DNA from: Lacticaseibacillus porcinae
GTDB lineage: Bacteria; Bacillota; Bacilli; Lactobacillales; Lactobacillaceae
NCBI RefSeq assembly: GCF_003946305.1
Contig: NZ_RHNS01000001.1
Coordinates: 248,001 to 312,000, forward strand
Direction: 5' to 3'
Length of the DNA: 64,000 nucleotides
Shown: in pieces, positions 36,434-44,949 of the stretch
How positions within the stretch are numbered: position 1 is the first letter of the stretch
How the letters are laid out: the number at the start of each line of letters is the position of its first letter
Program-made: the position numbers and the translations under genes
Notes under the pieces: generated by a model
What the model was told of the DNA's origin: nothing
The model's input: the letters and a program-made list of their open reading frames with translations, nothing else
Database searches by the model: none

Positions 36434-37213
36434 TCATCTAGACGTCCACGAGACTGGGTCTTGGTTGTATTGGAATGCAGATAAGGTCGCTGCATGCCGA
36501 ACATGGCCAACCAAGGTGTCTGAATCAAAATCGTTGTCGTTTTGGGTTTGTGGATCTACCGGTGTGCGGTGGCTTGCGATATGGGCAACCACAAAAGCAA
36601 TTGGCGCAAACAGTACCCGCAACCCTACTTGCAACCCTGCGATCACTGCAATGGTTGGCCGGCTCATTAAAGCAGGCAGCAAGGTATCTAAGCAAAACCG
36701 TGAGGCGCCCACTGCGGCAACCGTCACAGTTTGATCAGTCGTCAACGCACTGCCTGCGATTGCAAGGTCTGCGTCAGGCGTCACGCCGACTAAGTTCAAC
36801 AAGCCTTTAAGTAGCTTCGGCATGTCTACCGCTTGATCAGTCCACACATCCACTGGCAACACCATGCCTGCTTGACCGATCAATTGGTCGCCTGGCACTA
36901 ATGCCGCAACTGGTTCCAGCCGTGCAAGACCATCACGAACCACTAAAACTTTATCATCGTTTGACGCAAATTGATTAAAGAAATGACGTAAGCTCAGGTT
37001 GGCAATCACTGCCAAGCCAGCCATCACGATCAGTAAGCTCATCGCCATGACGTCGTGACCCAATAATGCAGCCACGACGCTTAAGCCGACAGTTAACGCC
37101 AATACTGGCGTCCAAGCCAAAGAGAACTTGGCTTGTGGTGCTTGGCGCAAAGACATTTTTGCTTTGCGCACTTCTACGCGGGACAACCCGCCGTATTGTT
37201 GCATCTTCAGCAT
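36434..37213 (-). CDS. P-type ATPase-like protein with only the N-terminal membrane and actuator-like region
   Basis: About 259 residues. YGGLSRVEVRKA resembles the N-terminal GLxxxEV stretch of cation P-type ATPases. Two hydrophobic helices follow (about 31-75), then an actuator-like domain: VVRDGLARLEPVAALVPGDQ, IGQAGMVLPVDVW and AIAGSALTTDQTVTVAAVG. One more hydrophobic segment (about 190-215) precedes a charged tail (DPQTQNDNDFDSD). The TGES loop of the actuator is absent, as are the M4 region, the DKTG phosphorylation site and the nucleotide-binding domain. A terminator follows directly. The start ATG at 37213 has GAGGTG 6 nt upstream; a GTG three codons earlier lacks a site. It lies behind a Mg2+ riboswitch, so a role in Mg2+ homeostasis is likely, but transport by itself is not. 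Confidence 0.7.
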   Translation of the reverse strand: MLKMQQYGGLSRVEVRKAKMSLRQAPQAKFSLAWTPVLALTVGLSVVAALLGHDVMAMSLLIVMAGLAVIANLSLRHFFNQFASNDDKVLVVRDGLARLEPVAALVPGDQLIGQAGMVLPVDVWTDQAVDMPKLLKGLLNLVGVTPDADLAIAGSALTTDQTVTVAAVGASRFCLDTLLPALMSRPTIAVIAGLQVGLRVLFAPIAFVVAHIASHRTPVDPQTQNDNDFDSDTLVGHVRHAATLSAFQYNQDPVSWTSR

Positions 37214-37251
37214 CGTTTTCACCTCGTGTCCGGAGGTTTGAGATGCGCCGA

Positions 37252-37341
37252 TTATTTCATTAAATGAAGTGGTGGCACAGTCACAAATCTTCCGGGATCT
37301 GCATTATCGGGACTACCACCATCAACTGCTGTTTGTAACAT
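37252..37341 (-). CDS. 29-codon small ORF in the M-box leader
   Basis: Too short for ordinary gene calling. The ribosome site AAAGGTGGTGA differs from the ideal anti-SD complement by one base, and the ATG at 37341 follows after 4 nt. The peptide begins MLQTAVDGGSPDNADPG, then RFVTVPPLHLMK, and ends in TAA 38 nt before the ATPase-fragment start. It has acidic Asp-Pro pairs and a Pro-Pro pair, residues known to slow ribosomes in leader peptides such as MgtL (established for Salmonella). It may be a regulatory leader peptide or a small protein product. Confidence 0.65.
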   Translation of the reverse strand: MLQTAVDGGSPDNADPGRFVTVPPLHLMK

Positions 37342-37409
37342 ATGCTCACCACCTTTCATTCACCGTCCGCCGGGATCTCATTTTGATTGCGGGTGTGCAC
37401 CCCCACAAT

Positions 37410-37436
37410 ATAAAAAGCGCCCGCCGATTGAGCGCA
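37410..37436 (-). terminator. M-box expression-platform terminator
   Basis: Minus-strand GCGCTC-AATCGGC-GGGCGC plus TTTTTAT. CAATCG within it can also pair with CGATTG at the 3' edge of the aptamer, giving an alternative fold. Confidence 0.8.
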
Positions 37437-37444
37437 CGCAATTA

Positions 37445-37600
37445 TTGCATCCCAATCGTGAAGTTTTAGCACTATACGCCTAGAAGAATTCTTCAGCTAC
37501 GTTAACACAAACCTTATCGGTAAGCGTGGTTGACTCATTGGCATCTCTGGATGTTTCTGAGCAGCAGCATTGTTCGTATAGGAGCCTCGCCTAACGGAAA
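37445..37600 (-). promoter_or_regulatory. M-box (ykoK) magnesium riboswitch
   Basis: The minus strand shows the conserved M-box blocks: GTTAGGCGAGGCTCCTATAC, GCTGCTGCTCAGAAACATCC, AGATGCCAATGAGTCAACC and, at the 3' side, GGCGTATAGTGCTAAAACTT. M-box RNAs fold on Mg2+ and then favour the terminator, so the downstream genes should be made when Mg2+ is low. Confidence 0.93.
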
Positions 37601-37624
37601 GCACCGTATTTGATTTGCTTCTAT

Positions 37625-37653
37625 ATTGTAACGAGTCAAGCCGGGTGTGTCAA
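37625..37653 (-). promoter_or_regulatory. promoter of the M-box transcript
   Basis: Perfect TTGACA (37653-37648), 17-nt spacer, TACAAT (37630-37625) on the minus strand. Confidence 0.85.
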
Positions 37654-37839
37654 GTTTTTACCTTCGGCGACGTTAAATGTTTTTTCACGCCCAGGTCGAT
37701 GCGAATGAATTGCGGCGCCATTGCGTTTTGCGGCAAAAATTATCGCAGTGCTTTTCTTGCGTTCGACCTTGCGTGACGCTTTTTTCAGTCCACAGCTTGT
37801 GGTAGAGTAGAAAGTAAGTTATCAATGGAGGAAACAGCC

Positions 37840-38394
37840 GTGTATTTAATGAAAGATATCACCCGCGACGGCGCAAAAGTCTTGCGCGAACATGCCGCCA
37901 AAGTTGAATTTCCATTGTCCGAAGCCGATCAAAAGTTGGCCCATGACATGATGGAATACTTGGTCATCAGCCAAGATGAAGAACAAAATGCCAAATACAA
38001 GTTGCGCCCAGGTGTCGGCTTAGCAGCCCCTCAAGTTGGCGTCGGTGAAATGATGGCCGCCGTCCTTGTCCCAGGTGCAGATGATGAGATCTTGTTTAAA
38101 GAAGTCTTGATCAACCCTGTGATCATCAGCCACTCGGTGCAACCTGCGGCTTTGTCTGAAGGCGAAGGCTGCTTGTCTGTCGACAAAGACATTCCAGGCT
38201 ATGTCGTCCGTCACGACCGCATCACCATTCGCTACCAAAACATGGATGGCGAAACCAAAAAGATCCGCTTAAAGAACTACCCTGCGATCGTTTGCCAGCA
38301 TGAAATCGATCATTTAAATGGGATCTTGTACTACGACCATATCAATAAGGAAGAACCTTTCCATATTAAAGGCAACGCAGTCTTGATCGACTAA
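37840..38394 (+). CDS. def: peptide deformylase
   Basis: Removes the formyl group from the initiator methionine of new proteins; Fe2+ enzyme. About 184 residues, the length of the type II Gram-positive form. All three motifs are intact: [16 protein letters not shown] (metal Cys) and QHEIDHLNG (two metal His and the catalytic Glu). I prefer the GTG at 37840, 8 nt after GGAGG, over the ATG at 37825, which lies on the ribosome site. Single gene with its own terminator. Confidence 0.96.
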   Translation: MYLMKDITRDGAKVLREHAAKVEFPLSEADQKLAHDMMEYLVISQDEEQNAKYKLRPGVGLAAPQVGVGEMMAAVLVPGADDEILFKEVLINPVIISHSVQPAALSEGEGCLSVDKDIPGYVVRHDRITIRYQNMDGETKKIRLKNYPAIVCQHEIDHLNGILYYDHINKEEPFHIKGNAVLID

Positions 38395-38397
38395 AAC

Positions 38398-38440
38398 AAA
38401 AAAATCAGGTTGAGACGTCATTGTCTCAACCTGATTTTTT
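38398..38440 (+). terminator. def terminator
   Basis: AAAATCAGGTTGAGAC/GTCTCAACCTGATTTT stem and T6 tail. Confidence 0.9.
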
Positions 38441-38446
38441 GCTTTT

Positions 38447-39053
38447 GATGCCCGCCATCAGGCGACAGTGATTTGAAATGGGGCCTCCAGCTGGCTCGCC
38501 GCTACATAGTGAGGGTCCTCGGGAAAGCTAGCCTGGATGTCTCGCTTCGCTCACCACCAGCCGGATCTTTCCCTGCGGCTTTCCGTAAGCGACAAGTCGC
38601 TAACGGAAATCTCACTATGTAGCGGCGGCCAACTTCCGTCCCCATTTCAAATCTCTTCCACTATCCAGGCACTATCACTTGGTGACTACGAATCAAATTC
38701 TGCTTATGTTGATATCATGCTTAGGCTTGCGAATGATGTCATCACATCAACGTTTTTGATTTGTAAGCTAGCAACATCAACGAAGAAAAGCTGTGGGCGG
38801 AGATGATTTGGCAAAACGAAGGTGAATTGGACAATTGCCTGTGGCAGTGAAATCAAGAATGATGCCGGTCTTTGGCAGCATGCGCAGATTTCACCGGCAA
38901 ATATTGAACCAAAACGTTCTTCTTTGGTTCAATATTTAGATGTAAGAACATCGGCGCACTTTGCCGATTTCTGGAATCGGCCGCACCGGCAACTTGTCAA
39001 ATTCACCGCAGTGGCGCCAAATCGTCGTAGCCCACAGCTTTTCGTGCCGGAGG
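38447..39053 (+). repeat. large composite palindromic repeat, copy 2 (right end lost)
   Basis: Same order of arms as copy 1: A (about 38470-38655), C (about 38705-38782) and B (about 38790-39045). Arm A reads GGGTCCTCGGGAAAGCTAGC...GCCGGATCTTTCCCTGCGG, where GGGAAAG/CTTTCCC replaces GGTGGAG/CTCCACC of copy 1. Arm B keeps CTGTGGGCGGAGATGATTTGG and AGGTGAATTGGACAATTGCC. The terminal inverted repeat is not closed: the element stops 8 nt before the stop codon of the next gene. No gene is contained. Confidence 0.85.
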
Positions 39054-39061
39054 TAAGACGT

Positions 39062-39508
39062 TTAAACGCGGCGGACGTCTTGGACATATTCACGAGTGGC
39101 AGCATTTGAGACATAAGCCACGTCAAAATGCACCTGTTCATCGCGGGTCCACCAATCGGTCACCACCAAGCTTGGTGAAAGCTTGGTGCTATTTTCATTA
39201 TTTGCTGAAGTTTGAGCGTGTAAAGCTTGTTCGAAGCGATCTAAGGCAATCGGCGGCGTGACTTTTGGCATTTGATATTCAAAGGCCATGATCCCATGCC
39301 CCCACACATCAGCGACTGGTTGTGAGGACACGTCATGTTTTGATGAGACGCCTAGTTGCGTTAAGGCTTGAGTCACTGCTTCATCACAAGCTTTTTGGTT
39401 GTGGCGCATTAACACTTTCATTGCGCGTTTACGGCGGGCGACACGCCAACGGATCACAGCAATTGCGATGACGATCACCAGCAAGATCCCAATTATCCAG
39501 ATTGCCAT
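39062..39508 (-). CDS. hypothetical membrane-anchored protein
   Basis: A 148-residue protein that I do not recognise. An N-terminal transmembrane helix (IWIIGILLVIVIAIAVI, about 3-20) is followed by a basic stretch (RWRVARRKRAMKVL) and a soluble domain with no known motif; by the positive-inside rule the soluble domain is cytoplasmic. The ATG at 39508 follows GGAGG by 6 nt. It stands alone, convergent with the repeat copy and divergent from rpoY-rnjA. Confidence 0.7.
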   Translation of the reverse strand: MAIWIIGILLVIVIAIAVIRWRVARRKRAMKVLMRHNQKACDEAVTQALTQLGVSSKHDVSSQPVADVWGHGIMAFEYQMPKVTPPIALDRFEQALHAQTSANNENSTKLSPSLVVTDWWTRDEQVHFDVAYVSNAATREYVQDVRRV

Positions 39509-39645
39509 AAGCATCCTCCTTCAAAAACGTTTTTCTACTATCTATAATGTAACACGTTGGCCCCGTGGCGCACACGTCTTGTTTATGCTAAGATATAGAG
39601 TAACTGTTGAACTTTCAACAAATGATCGGTCAATGTGAAATTTTA

Positions 39646-39669
39646 CCCCAGCAACTGGGGCGATTTTTT
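39646..39669 (+). terminator. intrinsic-terminator-like hairpin in the rpoY-rnjA leader
   Basis: CCCCAG-CAA-CTGGGG followed by CGA and T6, 23 nt before the rpoY start. A preceding perfect small hairpin GTTGAA-CT-TTCAAC lies at 39606-39619. Position suggests attenuation of the operon. Confidence 0.65.
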
Positions 39670-39692
39670 GCGTATTCGAAAGGAGCTTATTT

Positions 39693-39905
39693 ATGATCTA
39701 CAAAGTATTGTACCAAAAAGACAAGGTGGTCAACCCTCGCCGCGAAACCACTCAAACCCTTTATATCAACGCCGACTCCGCTGTGGCGGCACGTAGCTTG
39801 GTGGAAGAAAACACCCCATACAACATCGAATACGTGCAAGAATTGTCAGGCAAATTCTTGGAATTCGAACAAAAAGAACCTGACTTCAAGTTGACGGAGT
39901 TCTAA
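39693..39905 (+). CDS. rpoY: RNA polymerase epsilon subunit RpoY
   Basis: A small accessory subunit of Firmicute RNA polymerase, 70 residues. [38 protein letters not shown] and [16 protein letters not shown] match the YkzG/DUF1447 family. It lies 4 nt before rnjA, the conserved arrangement in Bacilli. Clear AAAGGAG ribosome site. Confidence 0.95.
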   Translation: MIYKVLYQKDKVVNPRRETTQTLYINADSAVAARSLVEENTPYNIEYVQELSGKFLEFEQKEPDFKLTEF

Positions 39906-39909
39906 TTGA

Positions 39910-41592
39910 ATGAAACTCAACATTAAGAACAACGAAACTGCCGTATTTGCCATCGGCGGTTTAGGCGAAATCGGGAAAAATATGTATGGGGTCCAATACC
40001 AAAACCAGATCATCGTCATTGACGCTGGGATCAAGTTCCCAGAAGATGATCTGTTAGGTATCGACTATGTGATTTCCGATTATTCCTATTTGGTGCAAAA
40101 CCAAGACAAGATCAAAGCCTTGGTGATCACCCACGGGCATGAAGACCATATCGGCGGCATTCCTTACTTCTTAAAACAAGTGCCGAATGTCCCAGTCTTC
40201 GCCCCACCGTTGGCTGCGGCATTGATCCGCGGCAAGCTTGAAGAACATGGCTTGGTCCGCTCAACCAAAATGACGGAACTCAAAGAAGATTCCGTCTTGA
40301 AGTTTGGGCCGATCACCGTTGACTTCTTCCGCACCACCCACAGTATTCCTGATACATTAGGGGTTGCGGTCCACACGCCAAGTGGTGTGATCGTTGAAAC
40401 TGGGGATTACAAGTTTGACTTGACTCCAGTTGGCGACCAACCGGCACCGAACTTGCAAAAAATGGCCCGTTTAGGCGAAGAAGGCGTTTTGCTGTTGATG
40501 AGTGATTCCACCAACGCTGAAATTCCTAACTTCACCAAGTCTGAACGCTTCGTCGGCCACTCGATCCGCCACATTTTTGATGGGATCGACGGGCGGATCA
40601 TTTTTGCCACCTTTGCGTCCAACATTTCACGGATCGCGCAAGCTGCTGAAGCGGCGATGGCGCATGGCCGTAAAATCGCTGTTTTCGGGCGTTCAATGGA
40701 AACTGCCATGATCAACGGCCGCGAGCTTGGCTACTTGGATATTCCTGATGACGTGTTGATCGACGCCCATGAATTAAACAAGTTGCCTGCCAACGAAGTC
40801 ATGATTTTATGTACCGGTTCTCAAGGTGAACCAATGGCCGCTTTATCGCGTATCGCCAACGGTACCCACCGCCAGATCTCGATTCAACCTGGCGACACCG
40901 TGATCTTCTCCTCCAACCCGATCCCAGGTAACACCACTAGTGTCAACCACGTGATCAACGAATTGGAAGAAGCTGGCGCTGAAGTCATTCATGGTAAAGT
41001 CAACAACGTCCACACTTCTGGTCACGGTGGCCAAGAAGAACAAAAGTTGATGTTGCGGTTGATGAAGCCGAAATACTTCATGCCGATCCACGGTGAATAC
41101 CGGATGCTCAAGATCCACACTGAGTTAGCGCAAGAAACCCACATTCCAGAAGAAAACTGCTTCATTATGGAAAATGGTGACGTGTTAGCGTTGACTGCTG
41201 ATTCCGCTCGCCGCGCTGGTCACTTCCCTGCTGCTGATGTGTACATTGACGGCAATGGGATCGGTGATATCGGCAATGCCGTGATCCGCGATCGTCGCAC
41301 GCTTTCTGAAGAAGGCTTGGTTGTCGTGGTGGCGACTATCAACATGCAAAAACAAGCGGTATTAGCTGGACCTGATCTCTTATCTCGCGGGTTCATCTAC
41401 ATGCGTGAATCTGGTGAATTGATCAACCAAGCCCAACGCCGCGTTTACCGCACCATCAAAAATACCTTTAAGAGCAACGAAAAAGTCACTGAAGGCATGC
41501 TGAAAGATGCGATCACTTCAAATCTGCAAAGCTTCTTGTTCGATAAAACCGAACGCCATCCAGTGATCTTACCGATGTTGATCTTACTGTAA
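39910..41592 (+). CDS. rnjA: ribonuclease J1
   Basis: 5'-3' exo- and endoribonuclease central to mRNA turnover. 560 residues. The catalytic motif [14 protein letters not shown] is complete, unlike the J2 paralogue at 14069-15751. [25 protein letters not shown] and FASNISRI continue the beta-lactamase/beta-CASP fold, and [20 protein letters not shown] follows. In an operon with rpoY; terminator at 41601-41630. Confidence 0.97.
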   Translation: MKLNIKNNETAVFAIGGLGEIGKNMYGVQYQNQIIVIDAGIKFPEDDLLGIDYVISDYSYLVQNQDKIKALVITHGHEDHIGGIPYFLKQVPNVPVFAPPLAAALIRGKLEEHGLVRSTKMTELKEDSVLKFGPITVDFFRTTHSIPDTLGVAVHTPSGVIVETGDYKFDLTPVGDQPAPNLQKMARLGEEGVLLLMSDSTNAEIPNFTKSERFVGHSIRHIFDGIDGRIIFATFASNISRIAQAAEAAMAHGRKIAVFGRSMETAMINGRELGYLDIPDDVLIDAHELNKLPANEVMILCTGSQGEPMAALSRIANGTHRQISIQPGDTVIFSSNPIPGNTTSVNHVINELEEAGAEVIHGKVNNVHTSGHGGQEEQKLMLRLMKPKYFMPIHGEYRMLKIHTELAQETHIPEENCFIMENGDVLALTADSARRAGHFPAADVYIDGNGIGDIGNAVIRDRRTLSEEGLVVVVATINMQKQAVLAGPDLLSRGFIYMRESGELINQAQRRVYRTIKNTFKSNEKVTEGMLKDAITSNLQSFLFDKTERHPVILPMLILL

Positions 41593-41600
41593 AACTTGAA

Positions 41601-41630
41601 CCGACCTGCTTTGTCGCAGATCGGTTTTTT
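41601..41630 (+). terminator. rnjA terminator
   Basis: CCGACCTGC/GCAGATCGG stem with T6. Confidence 0.9.
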
Positions 41631-41680
41631 ATTGCAATTTCCTAAGCATTTCAATAGTAAGCGATTACAAAATATGAGAT

Positions 41681-41701
41681 AATCCCCTTATTGGGGGGAT
41701 T
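41681..41701 (+). promoter_or_regulatory. hairpin covering the ribosome site of the serine hydrolase gene
   Basis: AATCCCC-TTATTGG-GGGGATT: the right arm is the Shine-Dalgarno stretch GGGGGGATT just before the ATG at 41706, so the site is paired in the fold. Confidence 0.5.
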
Positions 41702-41705
41702 ACTA

Positions 41706-42608
41706 ATGTCAACAAAACCACGGCGATTAAAACCAAATGTCAAACGCGCGTTATGGCTGATTACAGTGCTTTTATTAGCAGGTTTATTTAAATGGCGCGC
41801 CAACTTGATCGCAACGACCCTTACGCCTGCCCCTCAACTCACTCAATCTGATACCAAAGCCAAACCCACTGCCGCGCAAGTCAAAGCCACCCTTAAACAA
41901 CAATGGACCAAACAATTGGCCAAAACGCCAAACCTACCGGTCAGCATTGCGGTAACGTCCAAGCAATATCATTTCACCTTGGCGATGAACAATCACAAAG
42001 CCTCTGCCCACACCACTGCCAGCATCGTCAAAGTCGCAATGCTCGCGCAATTGCTGCATCAACATGCCCAACATCACACCACATTAACTGAAACTGAACG
42101 CGCTGCGGCAACTGGTGCGATCAAACATTCCAACAACGCTGATGCCAACACGTTATATCACGCCATCGGCCAAGGCCAAGGGTTGACCAGTTTATTCAGC
42201 AGCTTGAAAATGACGCAATCCCGCGCTTATGCCTCAGGCTGGGTCAGCACCACCACTACAGCTAGTGATCAGTTAATCTTATTAAATGAAATTTTTGGTG
42301 ATGGCACTTACCTCACGGCGAAATCAAAAGCTTATATCAAAGATCTGATGCAACATGTCGCCGCTGATCAAAACTGGGGCATCAGTGCCGGCAGTCGCGA
42401 TTTCGCATTGAAAAACGGTTGGCGGTTGAATGGTCACAACAACACTTGGATCGTTAATTCGATCGGGGAAATCGGTTCTGGTGACGATTCAGCGACGATC
42501 GCGATTTTAACCGATCAAAATTCTGGTTTGAAAACAGGTATCGCGCAGGTTGAAAAGCTCGCCAAACTCACTGGTGACACTTTAAATTTGCCAGCATCCA
42601 GAAATTAA
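41706..42608 (+). CDS. membrane-anchored serine hydrolase (class A beta-lactamase-like)
   Basis: 300 residues. A transmembrane helix near the N-terminus (LWLITVLLLAGLF) leads to an extracellular domain of the beta-lactamase/penicillin-binding fold. The SxxK motif is SIVK in TTASIVKVAMLA, an SxN-like motif is HSNNADAN, and a KTG-like motif is KNG in ALKNGWRLNGH. Such proteins in lactobacilli are usually not true beta-lactamases; a cell-wall-related role is likely. Lys/Thr-rich linker after the helix. Confidence 0.8.
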   Translation: MSTKPRRLKPNVKRALWLITVLLLAGLFKWRANLIATTLTPAPQLTQSDTKAKPTAAQVKATLKQQWTKQLAKTPNLPVSIAVTSKQYHFTLAMNNHKASAHTTASIVKVAMLAQLLHQHAQHHTTLTETERAAATGAIKHSNNADANTLYHAIGQGQGLTSLFSSLKMTQSRAYASGWVSTTTTASDQLILLNEIFGDGTYLTAKSKAYIKDLMQHVAADQNWGISAGSRDFALKNGWRLNGHNNTWIVNSIGEIGSGDDSATIAILTDQNSGLKTGIAQVEKLAKLTGDTLNLPASRN

Positions 42609-42695
42609 GCACTTACTTTTCTCAACGTGATTGTTTTTGTCAATTCGCCTCTGTATAATTAATAGAGTATTTTCGTCGAAAAAGAGGAGTATTCT

Positions 42696-43640
42696 ATGGC
42701 AGCGGGGTTCTACTACATCATTTTCAATCCAGCAGCAGGCGCAGGCACTGCTGTGGACACCTTTAAAAAGATCCAAGCGCGCTTAGATTCGCAGCATATC
42801 GACTATGAAATCAAAGTGTCGCGTTATTCCGGCCATACCATTCAACTTGCCAAACAAATCGGTGGCTTCAACCACCGAGAAAATGCGGTGATGTTGGTGA
42901 TCGGCGGCGATGGCACCTTAAATCAAGCGATCACCGGTTTACATCAAACCGAACATCCAGATATGCCAGTGGCCTATATTCCAGCAGGCTCTGGTAACGA
43001 CTTTGCGCGCGGCGTCGGGTTATCACAAGATCCACTGAAAGCCTTAGATCAAGTGTTAGCTGCCGACCACCCCACTGTGATCGACATTGGCCATTACACG
43101 GAAAGAACCCGGGGTGAATCTGGGTACTTCGTCAACAACATTGGCGTCGGCTTTGATGCCGCGGCAGTGGCAGCGACTAATCGCAGTCGCTTCAAAACCA
43201 TCCTCAACCGCATGCATCTTGGCAGTTTAGCTTATATCGTTGGCGTGATCGGTGTATTCTTTTCACGCAAGCCCTTCCCAGTGGCGATTTATGTCGATGG
43301 CAAGCGGACCTACATTCAACAAGCCTTCCTCGTCACCACCACCAATCACCCTTACTTTGGCGGCGGCGTCCGCATTTTACCAGGGGCAGATCCTCGCGAC
43401 GGCAAGCTCGATTTGATCGTGGTCGAACACCTCAACACGCCGTACTTCTTATTCTTGTGTTTACAGTTATTGCTGGGTCGTCACACCAAATACAAGCGCG
43501 TGCATGTGTTTGAATCCCCACGCATTGAACTTGAGACCCCATCGCTTGAATTTGGGCAAATGGATGGGGAAGAACTCGGCAGTCGCCCTTATGAATTAAG
43601 TTTCCATGTTGAAAAACAAAATTTCTGGTTCGTCGTTTAA
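42696..43640 (+). CDS. diacylglycerol kinase family lipid kinase
   Basis: 314 residues, DAGK_cat family (DgkB/YegS-like). Phosphorylates diacylglycerol or related lipids using ATP, at the membrane. FNPAAGAGTA at the N-terminus, VIGGDGTLNQAITGL for nucleotide binding, and IPAGSGNDFARGVGL are all present; the C-terminal lobe holds RILPGADPRDGKLDLIVVE. GAGGAG lies before the ATG at 42696. Single gene with terminator. Confidence 0.92.
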   Translation: MAAGFYYIIFNPAAGAGTAVDTFKKIQARLDSQHIDYEIKVSRYSGHTIQLAKQIGGFNHRENAVMLVIGGDGTLNQAITGLHQTEHPDMPVAYIPAGSGNDFARGVGLSQDPLKALDQVLAADHPTVIDIGHYTERTRGESGYFVNNIGVGFDAAAVAATNRSRFKTILNRMHLGSLAYIVGVIGVFFSRKPFPVAIYVDGKRTYIQQAFLVTTTNHPYFGGGVRILPGADPRDGKLDLIVVEHLNTPYFLFLCLQLLLGRHTKYKRVHVFESPRIELETPSLEFGQMDGEELGSRPYELSFHVEKQNFWFVV

Positions 43641-43650
43641 CGCCAAACAA

Positions 43651-43685
43651 AAACACCGACATTTTCCACGTGTCGGTGTTTTTTT
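43651..43685 (+). terminator. terminator after the lipid kinase gene
   Basis: AAACACCGACA/TGTCGGTGTTT stem with a T-run. Confidence 0.9.
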
Positions 43686-43727
43686 CACATGACTGAATTG
43701 AATGATTTGTAATAAGAAAAATGGTTT

Positions 43728-44510
43728 TTAGTTTAAATCAAATGATACGGTACCAAAATATTTATCGAATTTAGCTTCATAATGGCCTTTGGTAGCATGC
43801 GGTGGCAACAAGAATGTCCCACTGGAAACTTTAGTCCCTGCTGGGAAGTCGTGCCCTTGGGCAGCGAGCTTCTCCACTAACCACTTCAAGGAATTCAAGG
43901 GGTTGCCAAGAACTTCACTTGAAGCCCCGTTGGCAAGTTCTTCACCATCTTTAGTCAACGTCGCATGGACATTGGCGAGATCATCAACGGTGAAGCTGTC
44001 TTTGGAAGCTGGCGCATAAACTACGCGGCCAGCAACTGCAGAATCTGAAACCACTAAGTATTTGCCTAACGCTGGGAACCAATCAGCAAAGCGAGAATCT
44101 GGTAATTCAACGGCGCCAGAGACGCTGGTTTTCTTCAACAAGTCTTCAACGGAATCTTCTGGGGTCAACGCTTCGTTTGCCGTAAACACCAATTCGACTT
44201 CCAACAAAGGATCCATCAAATCTGAAAAAGGTACGGTTTCACCAGATTTGACCCAAGAGCCTTCAACTTCAGCGCCGTAAAATGGCGAATCAGAATCAAA
44301 CATTTTTTGCGTTTCTTCTGACGTCAATGAAACTTTGTAGCCAGCGACTGGCTTGTTTTTCAAGGCGGTGAAGGCCCATTGCACGCGATACGCAGAATCA
44401 TAATCCGTGACTTTGGCATCGTAATCTGCCATCGTCAAAGGTTTCTTGGTGGTCAATGCTTGGTACAAGTCGTTTGCAACAGTTTGTTCTTGTTTAGTGG
44501 TTTCACTCAT
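43728..44510 (-). CDS. 2-keto-4-pentenoate hydratase family protein (MhpD-like)
   Basis: 260 residues of the FAA-hydrolase-like hydratase/decarboxylase family. VAGYKVSLTSEETQK, DPLLEVELVFTANEAL (acidic metal ligands) and VSSGTFLLPPHATKGHY are recognisable. In other bacteria the family adds water to 2-hydroxy-dienoates in aromatic catabolism; no such pathway is seen here, so the substrate is open. An Ile-type T-box controls it, which hints at a keto-acid or branched-chain link (inference). The ATG at 44510 follows GGAGG by 8 nt; nine upstream codons are rejected. Confidence 0.82.
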   Translation of the reverse strand: MSETTKQEQTVANDLYQALTTKKPLTMADYDAKVTDYDSAYRVQWAFTALKNKPVAGYKVSLTSEETQKMFDSDSPFYGAEVEGSWVKSGETVPFSDLMDPLLEVELVFTANEALTPEDSVEDLLKKTSVSGAVELPDSRFADWFPALGKYLVVSDSAVAGRVVYAPASKDSFTVDDLANVHATLTKDGEELANGASSEVLGNPLNSLKWLVEKLAAQGHDFPAGTKVSSGTFLLPPHATKGHYEAKFDKYFGTVSFDLN

Positions 44511-44589
44511 ATTAATAGCCTCCATTGGCAGTGCCAATTGTTATTTTTTAACACACGGACCTATTCAACTGGGTGGGTCACGCGTCGCT

Positions 44590-44880
44590 GCAGTCGACAA
44601 AAAGCGCCCCATCAGACATTTGTCTGACGGGGCGCTTTTGCGCGGTACCACCCGTGAGTTAGCACTTGTCACCAAGTGCCACTTAGCACGTACGGCGATC
44701 GATTCGGCCAAGAACGATCGCGATACGCCGGCCAGATATTGGTGGCCACCCAGTACCGCTACTTATCACAGTACAACTCAGAGGTGATCGGTCTGATAGC
44801 TTTTGCAGATCCCCTTGCACCAAACGGGACTCGCTGGCTGCGACGCTATCGACACATCCTCTTCAACGTTTTGTTCCTTG
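44590..44880 (-). promoter_or_regulatory. T-box riboswitch, probably tRNA-Ile specific
   Basis: Minus-strand T-box CACGGGTGGTACCGCG (44656-44641) and terminator AAGCGCCCCGTCAGACA/TGTCTGATGGGGCGCTT with T5 (44598-44640). The likely specifier is ATC (44788-44786), followed by ACCTCTGAGT, at the same place in stem I as ATG and TTC in the two other T-boxes. A frame shift of one would give GAT (Asp), so the Ile call needs a covariance model. Confidence 0.8.
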
Positions 44881-44949
44881 TGTTGTGATTAATATAAACC
44901 GTTCATGAGGATTCGTCAACTGTTTTTTCGTTATTTTTTAATTCAATTC

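Noticed and set aside
36434-37213. P-type ATPase fragment as a simple frameshifted pseudogene
   Set aside because: No remaining ATPase sequence follows in any frame; a terminator comes 12 nt after the stop and then an unrelated operon. Loss by deletion is still possible.
38537-39109. ORFs of 89 and 95 residues inside repeat copy 2, and similar ORFs in copy 3 (45876-46201)
   Set aside because: They lie in palindromic sequence, have no ribosome site, and are not kept in the other copies.
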